From NCBI GenBank assembly GCA_031257655.1, contig JAIROF010000064.1, positions 1-9,548 on the forward strand: DNA of 9,548 nt. Direction: 5' to 3'. Position numbers and translations under genes: made by a program. Position 1 is the stretch's first letter, and every line of letters starts with the position of its first letter. This document shows, one piece after another, positions 6,964-9,548 of the stretch. Origin of the DNA: Prevotellaceae bacterium. Lineage in GTDB: Bacteria > Bacteroidota > Bacteroidia > Bacteroidales > UBA932. The notes beneath the pieces are model-generated. The model ran no database searches, was not told the origin of the DNA, and worked only from the letters and a program-made list of their open reading frames with translations.

Positions 6964-7216
6964 CTTTCCATTCTCCATGCTGCACGCTGCATTTTCCACT
7001 CTGCCACTCTGCCTTCCGCCTTTTGCATTTTGCGTCCTGCGTCCTGCATTCTGCGTCCTGCATTTTGCATTCTGCATTTTGCATTTCGCATTCTGCCTTC
7101 TGCGTCCTGCCTTCTGCGTCCTGCCTTCTGCGTCCTGCATTTTGCATTTTGCATTCTGCATTCTGCGTCCTGCGTCCTGCGTCCTGCATTCTGCATTCTA
7201 CATTCTACATTTTACA
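6964..7216. repeat. 29-unit heptamer array (TTYTGCN) plus degenerate extension after tpiA
   Basis: 7014-7216 is exactly 29 heptamers in unbroken register, with main types TTCTGCA, TTTTGCA, TTCTGCG, TCCTGCG, TCCTGCA and TCCTGCC. The tpiA stop (7220-7222) falls within what would be unit 30. A 14-bp higher-order unit, TTCTGCGTCCTGCC, is tandem around 7098-7139, indicating duplication of pairs. Past one inserted base at 7006, a degenerate extension continues in 7-bp steps to about 6964. At 6938-6951 a short inverted piece (AAAATGCTGAATGC) is a 13/14 reverse complement of array bases 7067-7080. All six frames are nearly stop-free here because 7 and 3 are coprime; the resulting open frames are artefacts. 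The stretch 6868-7219 holds no gene. Confidence 0.93.
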
Positions 7217-7219
7217 TTC

Positions 7220-7969
7220 TTAAAACGCCTTTGCAATGGCAATAAAATCGTCGGCAACGAGCGATGCGCCGCCAATGAGTCCGCCGTCCACGTCGGGCTG
7301 GGCGAAGATTTCGGCAGCGTTGGAGGGTTTGCAGCTGCCGCCGTACAGGATGGGCGTTTGCTCTGCCGCCGCGCCAAATTTTGCCGCCAGCGCTTTGCGG
7401 ATAAATGCGTGCATTTCCTGCGCCTGCGCCGAAGTTGCCGTTTTGCCCGTGCCGATAGCCCACACCGGCTCGTAGGCCACGATGACCTTGCCGAAATCCT
7501 CCGCGCTGAGCCGGGTAAGCACCTCCAGCTGGGCGCCTACTACGTCAAAGTGGCGGTTTGCTTCGCGCTCGCCCAGCTTTTCGCCTACGCAGAAAATGGG
7601 CGTCAGCCGGTGCGCGAGCGTCAGGGCTATTTTTCGGGACAGCGTGGCGCTGGTTTCGCCGTAGTACTCGCGGCGCTCGGAGTGGCCGAGGATGCAGTAT
7701 TTTACGTCAACGGAGGCCAGCATTTTTGCCGACACCTCGCCGGTGTACGCCCCCGATTCGTATTCGGCGCAATTTTGCGCCGACAGCCCGATGCCGGTTT
7801 TCTCCAGCTCCTCCGCCAGGCACGTAAGGTGCGTGAACGGAGGCGCTACCACCAGCGTTACGTCGTTTTTTACTTCGCCTTTTTTGGCAGCAATTGCCTT
7901 TGCCAGCGCTTCACCTTCCTCAAAGGTGGTGTTCATTTTCCAGTTACCTGCAACAATTTTTTTTCTCAT
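7220..7969 (-). CDS. tpiA: Triosephosphate isomerase
   Basis: 249 residues from the chosen start, the family's usual length. It interconverts dihydroxyacetone phosphate and glyceraldehyde 3-phosphate in glycolysis and gluconeogenesis. The catalytic set is intact: N9 and K11 in AGNWKMN, H96 in ILGHSERR, E168 in VAYEPVWAIGTG, with the flexible phosphate-gripping loop following at about 169-178. The phosphate-binding YGGS (209-212) and GGLIGGASL (229-237) close the barrel. The frame stays open for 82 codons further upstream into the end of the slyD gene, but that part is an Ala/Thr/Lys low-complexity readout of the slyD tail repeat; the true start is MRKKIVAGNWKMN. It is separated from slyD by 40 nt and ends inside the phase of the 29-unit heptamer array. 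Confidence 0.97.
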   Translation of the reverse strand: MRKKIVAGNWKMNTTFEEGEALAKAIAAKKGEVKNDVTLVVAPPFTHLTCLAEELEKTGIGLSAQNCAEYESGAYTGEVSAKMLASVDVKYCILGHSERREYYGETSATLSRKIALTLAHRLTPIFCVGEKLGEREANRHFDVVGAQLEVLTRLSAEDFGKVIVAYEPVWAIGTGKTATSAQAQEMHAFIRKALAAKFGAAAEQTPILYGGSCKPSNAAEIFAQPDVDGGLIGGASLVADDFIAIAKAF

Positions 7970-7991
7970 AATAGTAAAATAGCTCAATGAA

Positions 7992-8005
7992 TTTGTAGTT
8001 TGTAA
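7992..8005. repeat. Two-unit degenerate heptamer near the slyD stop
   Basis: TTTGTAG and TTTGTAA are adjacent (plus strand), ending 4 nt before the slyD stop codon (8010-8012). Two units alone are weak evidence. They are listed because the position matches the heptamer runs at the stops of trpS, gmhB, the rhomboid gene and tpiA. Confidence 0.3.
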
Positions 8006-8009
8006 ATTG

Positions 8010-8624
8010 CTAACTTTTTTGCCTGTGCCCTTTGCAGCAGCAGCCTTCGTCGTTTTCGCCGTCGTCATCGCAGCAGCAGCCTTCGTCGTCGTCGTCGCAG
8101 CAGCTTTCGTCGTTGCCGCAGCAGCTTTCGTCGTTGCCGCAGCAGCAGCCGCCGCCCAGCCCTTTGGCGAGCTCTTTTTCGGTGGCGTTGCGCACCTCAA
8201 CAACGTGCCCCTCAAAGTTCAGCTCCATGCCGGCCAGCGGGTGGTTGAAGTCGAGCTCCACCGAATTTTCTTTTACCTCCAGCACGGTGGCGTTGAAGAT
8301 ATTTCCTTCGTCATCCTGCATAGGGAGCGTAGCGCCTTCCGTCAGCAGGCCCTCTTCGAGCCGGCCATCTACCATGAAAGCGTCCAGCGGAAATTCGTTG
8401 ATGCCGGCTTCATCTACCTCGCCGTAGCCTTCGGCAGCCGTGAGCGTAAACTTAAATGCGTCGCCGGCGCGCTTGCCTTCAATGTTTGCCTCAACCTTCG
8501 GAAGCAGCATGCCTCGCCCGAATATAAACGAAAGAGGATTTTGAGGGGTTGCCTTATCGACAATATCACCGTCAACGGTGAGCTGGTAGGATAGGGAAAC
8601 GACCTTGTTTTTGGAAATGTGCAT
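8010..8624 (-). CDS. slyD: SlyD-type FKBP peptidyl-prolyl isomerase with Cys/Asp-rich tail
   Basis: 204 residues. The N-terminal part is a SlyD-like FKBP (VVSLSYQLTVDGDIVDKA; PLSFIFGRGMLLPKVEANIEG; GDAFKFTLTAAEGYGE), with the insert-in-flap chaperone domain at about 75-125 and the typical DFNHPLAGMELNFEGHVVEVR at 125-145. It should act as a cytoplasmic prolyl isomerase and chaperone. After ELAKGLGG the tail (157-204) has 13 cysteines in CC and CCC clusters separated by Asp/Glu/Asn blocks, including a duplicated 7-residue unit GNDESCC. E. coli SlyD has a His/Cys-rich metal-binding tail used in nickel handling, so metal binding here is likely but inferred; this tail has only one histidine. The start MHISKNK fits the family. 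It leads the minus-strand cluster. The tail is coded by GC-rich 21-bp repeats. Confidence 0.92.
   Translation of the reverse strand: MHISKNKVVSLSYQLTVDGDIVDKATPQNPLSFIFGRGMLLPKVEANIEGKRAGDAFKFTLTAAEGYGEVDEAGINEFPLDAFMVDGRLEEGLLTEGATLPMQDDEGNIFNATVLEVKENSVELDFNHPLAGMELNFEGHVVEVRNATEKELAKGLGGGCCCGNDESCCGNDESCCDDDDEGCCCDDDGENDEGCCCKGHRQKS
8097..8138. repeat. Two perfect 21-bp repeats coding the SlyD tail
   Basis: 8097-8117 and 8118-8138 are identical 21-bp units starting GCAGCAGCTTTCG (plus strand); on the coding strand they spell the duplicated GNDESCC. Flanking sequence from about 8035 to 8155 is made of related GCAGCAG and CGTCGTCGTC blocks, so the tail grew by duplication and could vary in length between strains. 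The antisense and shifted frames read as poly-Ala, poly-Ser or poly-Val and are not genes. Confidence 0.8.
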
Positions 8625-8843
8625 GAGTGTTTTTTTGTTAGTATAATTTGTTGTGTTTCGTTAGGGTTGTCCTTGCCTGCGCTAAGCAGGGCTGCGTCAT
8701 TTATTAAGCGCTCCTCTGCTCAAAGTCCGGCGTTGCCTGCAAGTAGCGCAAGATTTTCCATTAAAATTATTTGCAGCCTGCTGAAAAATCAAGAGCGAAA
8801 ATTTTTGCCGTCGTCTTCCGCAAAAACAGGGAAGGAGGCCGCT
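8625..8843. other. Intergenic region upstream of slyD
   Basis: These 219 nt separate the Rpn remnant stop from the slyD start and should hold the slyD promoter, but I find no clear Bacteroidetes -7/-33 match. A weak hairpin (CCTGC/GCAGG around 8675-8690) is the only structure noticed. A long plus-strand open frame crosses here but is antisense to the coiled coil on its right part, and I do not call it. Confidence 0.4.
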
Positions 8844-8876
8844 TTAGCTGTTGCTGTTTTGGGCTGCTGCCAGCTG

Positions 8877-9002
8877 CCGCTTCAGCTCTTCAATTGTTTT
8901 GTCTCTGTCTGCAAGTGCTTTCTCTTTGTCTTCAATTATTTTTTCTTTGTCTTCAATTATCTTGTCTCTGTCCTCGAGTGCTTTCTCTTTGTCTTCTATC
9001 TC
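8877..9002. repeat. 21-bp repeats coding coiled-coil heptads (six units)
   Basis: Six successive 21-bp units code residues 65-106 of the short Rpn protein. Neighbouring units keep the TTTGTCTTC core on the plus strand. The paralogous stretch at 9370-9453 has only four units, a 42-bp difference that fits whole-heptad gain or loss by slippage without frame change. Confidence 0.75.
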
Positions 9003-9097
9003 TTTTTGTTGCTTGGCAATAAGCCGTTCTCTATCTTGCAGGTCTTTCAGGTAGTCATCCTCCATTTCCATTTCTATGCGGATGTCTTCGTTTTCGG
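8990..9097. repeat. Long direct repeat, copy 1
   Basis: This 108-bp stretch aligns without gaps to 9441-9548 with two substitutions (9036/9487 and 9057/9508). The match is cut off only by the window end. It covers the RRL-coiled-coil junction of both Rpn genes and shows recent duplication or gene conversion. Confidence 0.92.
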
Positions 9098-9246
9098 AGG
9101 CCATGCGCAGGCGTCGAATTATGGGGCGGTACACCTCCTCGTCTTCCATCATGAACCTGAAGACCGCATCGTATGTCGGATTGGCTATATGCATGGTTGC
9201 TTTATTTTACGCTTTTACCGGTCACGTTGTATCTATGAGAGCATTC

Positions 9247-9261
9247 ACCGTAAGATACGGT
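9247..9261. promoter_or_regulatory. Small perfect palindrome upstream of the short Rpn gene
   Basis: ACCGTA (9247-9252) and TACGGT (9256-9261) are inverted around AGA. It lies in the 142-nt gap between the two Rpn genes, about 53 nt before the start of the short one. It could be an operator half-site pair or a small hairpin; the call is tentative. Confidence 0.25.
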
Positions 9262-9336
9262 TATTTACTTGCTGTTGACAATCATTACCGCTTTTTTGTT
9301 TGTTCACTTTGCAATAACACAGCGGTAGAGATGGCT

Positions 9337-9548
9337 TTAATCATTTTTGTTTTTTGCCGCTGCCAGCTGCCGCTTCAACTCTTCAATTATTTTGTCTCTG
9401 TCTTCGAGTGCTTTCTCTTTGTCTTCGATAGTTTTATCCCTGTCTTCTATCTCTTTTTGTTGCTTGGCAATAAGCCGTTCTCTATCCTGCAGGTCTTTCA
9501 GGTAGTCGTCCTCCATTTCCATTTCTATGCGGATGTCTTCGTTTTCGG
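9337..9548 (-). CDS. Second Rpn-family protein, C-terminal part only (5' end beyond window)
   Basis: Only the last 70 or so residues are in the window; the frame is open to the edge, reading ENEDIRIEMEMEDDYLKDLQ before the coiled coil. An internal ATG at 9522 exists, but the conserved residues before it show the protein starts further upstream. The visible part matches the short copy at 8844-9194 almost exactly through EDDYLKDLQDRERLIAKQQKEIED. It then has only four seven-residue coiled-coil units (EIEDRDK, TIEDKEK, ALEDRDK, IIEELKR) and ends QLAAAKNKND. In the family this tail follows a PD-(D/E)XK nuclease fold associated with recombination. Whether this copy keeps the nuclease domain cannot be seen here; it is the likely parent of the deleted copy. 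Confidence 0.8.
   Translation of the reverse strand, partial: ENEDIRIEMEMEDDYLKDLQDRERLIAKQQKEIEDRDKTIEDKEKALEDRDKIIEELKRQLAAAKNKND
9441..9548. repeat. Long direct repeat, copy 2
   Basis: Partner of 8990-9097 at an offset of 451 bp, 106 of 108 positions identical. It reaches the window edge, so its full length is unknown; comparing the sequence beyond the edge would locate the deletion junction in copy 1. Confidence 0.92.

Larger units (their letters stand above)
8844..9194 (-). pseudogene. Internally deleted Rpn-family (PD-(D/E)XK) protein: N-terminal tip fused to coiled-coil tail
   Basis: 116 residues. The start MHIANPTYDAVFRFMMEDE (1-19) is the typical N-terminus of Bacteroidales Rpn-family recombination-promoting nucleases/putative transposases, normally about 300 residues long. 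It passes at residues 19-22 straight into EVYRPIIRRLRMASENEDIRIEM, which in full-length members is the C-terminal part after the nuclease fold. About 250 residues, with all nuclease catalytic residues, are missing, and the frame is kept. Residues 45-110 form a highly charged coiled coil of seven-residue units (EIEDKEK, ALEDRDK, IIEDKEK twice, ALADRDK, TIEELKR). A second copy lies 142 nt upstream in the same direction (9337 onward). It may be a decaying duplicate or a real small coiled-coil protein able to pair with the full-length one; there are no stops or frameshifts. The deletion is inferred from family knowledge. Confidence 0.75.

Noticed and set aside
6871..7245. Overlapping open frames in all phases of both strands across the tpiA-holA gap
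   Set aside because: A 7-bp repeat without internal stops is open in every frame; the peptides are just rotations of MQNAKC or CILHSAF-like units.
6941..7990. 349-codon plus-strand frame
   Set aside because: The left part is heptamer array and the right part is antisense to tpiA, whose catalytic motifs are intact on the other strand.
7970..8215. 82-codon N-terminal extension of TpiA rich in Ala, Thr and Lys
   Set aside because: It is a frame-shifted reading of the slyD tail repeat; TpiA is full length from MRKKIVAGNWKMN.
8619..9278. 219-codon plus-strand frame rich in Phe, Cys and Leu
   Set aside because: Its middle is the exact antisense of the coiled-coil repeats, and the start overlaps the slyD start; it is a shadow.

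Overview
The window looks like a chromosomal segment from a Bacteroidota bacterium, most likely order Bacteroidales. The evidence is a C-terminal type IX secretion sorting domain (260-826), a DUF5077/DUF3472/F5-8C surface or periplasmic protein typical of the group (890-3022), a SlyD-type FKBP with a cysteine-rich tail, and the Bacteroidales-type Rpn (PD-(D/E)XK) proteins with coiled-coil tails. No clear Shine-Dalgarno sequence is seen before the starts, as is usual in this phylum. I cannot name the genus.

Layout: 1-259 is intergenic, with one strong small hairpin and an 11-bp tandem duplication. Two plus-strand genes follow: a small exported T9SS-sorted protein with an SprB-like repeat, and a 710-residue exported protein with DUF5077, DUF3472 and discoidin-like domains. 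From 3023 to 3440 the plus-strand genes converge on a minus-strand housekeeping cluster. This junction holds a compound hairpin repeat (3063-3144) and a 171-bp palindromic, MITE-like element (3248-3418).

The minus-strand cluster reads, in transcription order, slyD-type FKBP (8624-8010), tpiA (7969-7220), holA (6867-5821), a rhomboid protease (5797-5180), gmhB or a histidinol-phosphatase-like HAD enzyme (5052-4555) and trpS (4429-3440). These genes serve protein folding, glycolysis, replication, membrane proteolysis, LPS heptose synthesis and tRNA charging. They share a direction rather than a pathway. holA and the rhomboid gene are 23 nt apart and probably cotranscribed.

The most striking signal is a set of 7-bp tandem repeats placed exactly at the 3' ends of genes in this cluster. 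There are 29 uninterrupted units after tpiA, 14 after the rhomboid gene, and short 2-3-unit runs overlapping or touching the stops of trpS, gmhB and slyD. Only the tight holA-rhomboid junction lacks one. The two long arrays share the unit TTYTGCN (plus strand); the short ones use different heptamers.

At the right edge (8844-9548) are two nearly identical tandem Rpn-family genes, both on the minus strand. The first is an in-frame internal-deletion derivative that keeps only the first ~19 residues and the C-terminal coiled coil. The second runs out of the window, so only its C-terminal part is visible. Their coiled coils are coded by 21-bp repeats that differ in copy number between the copies.
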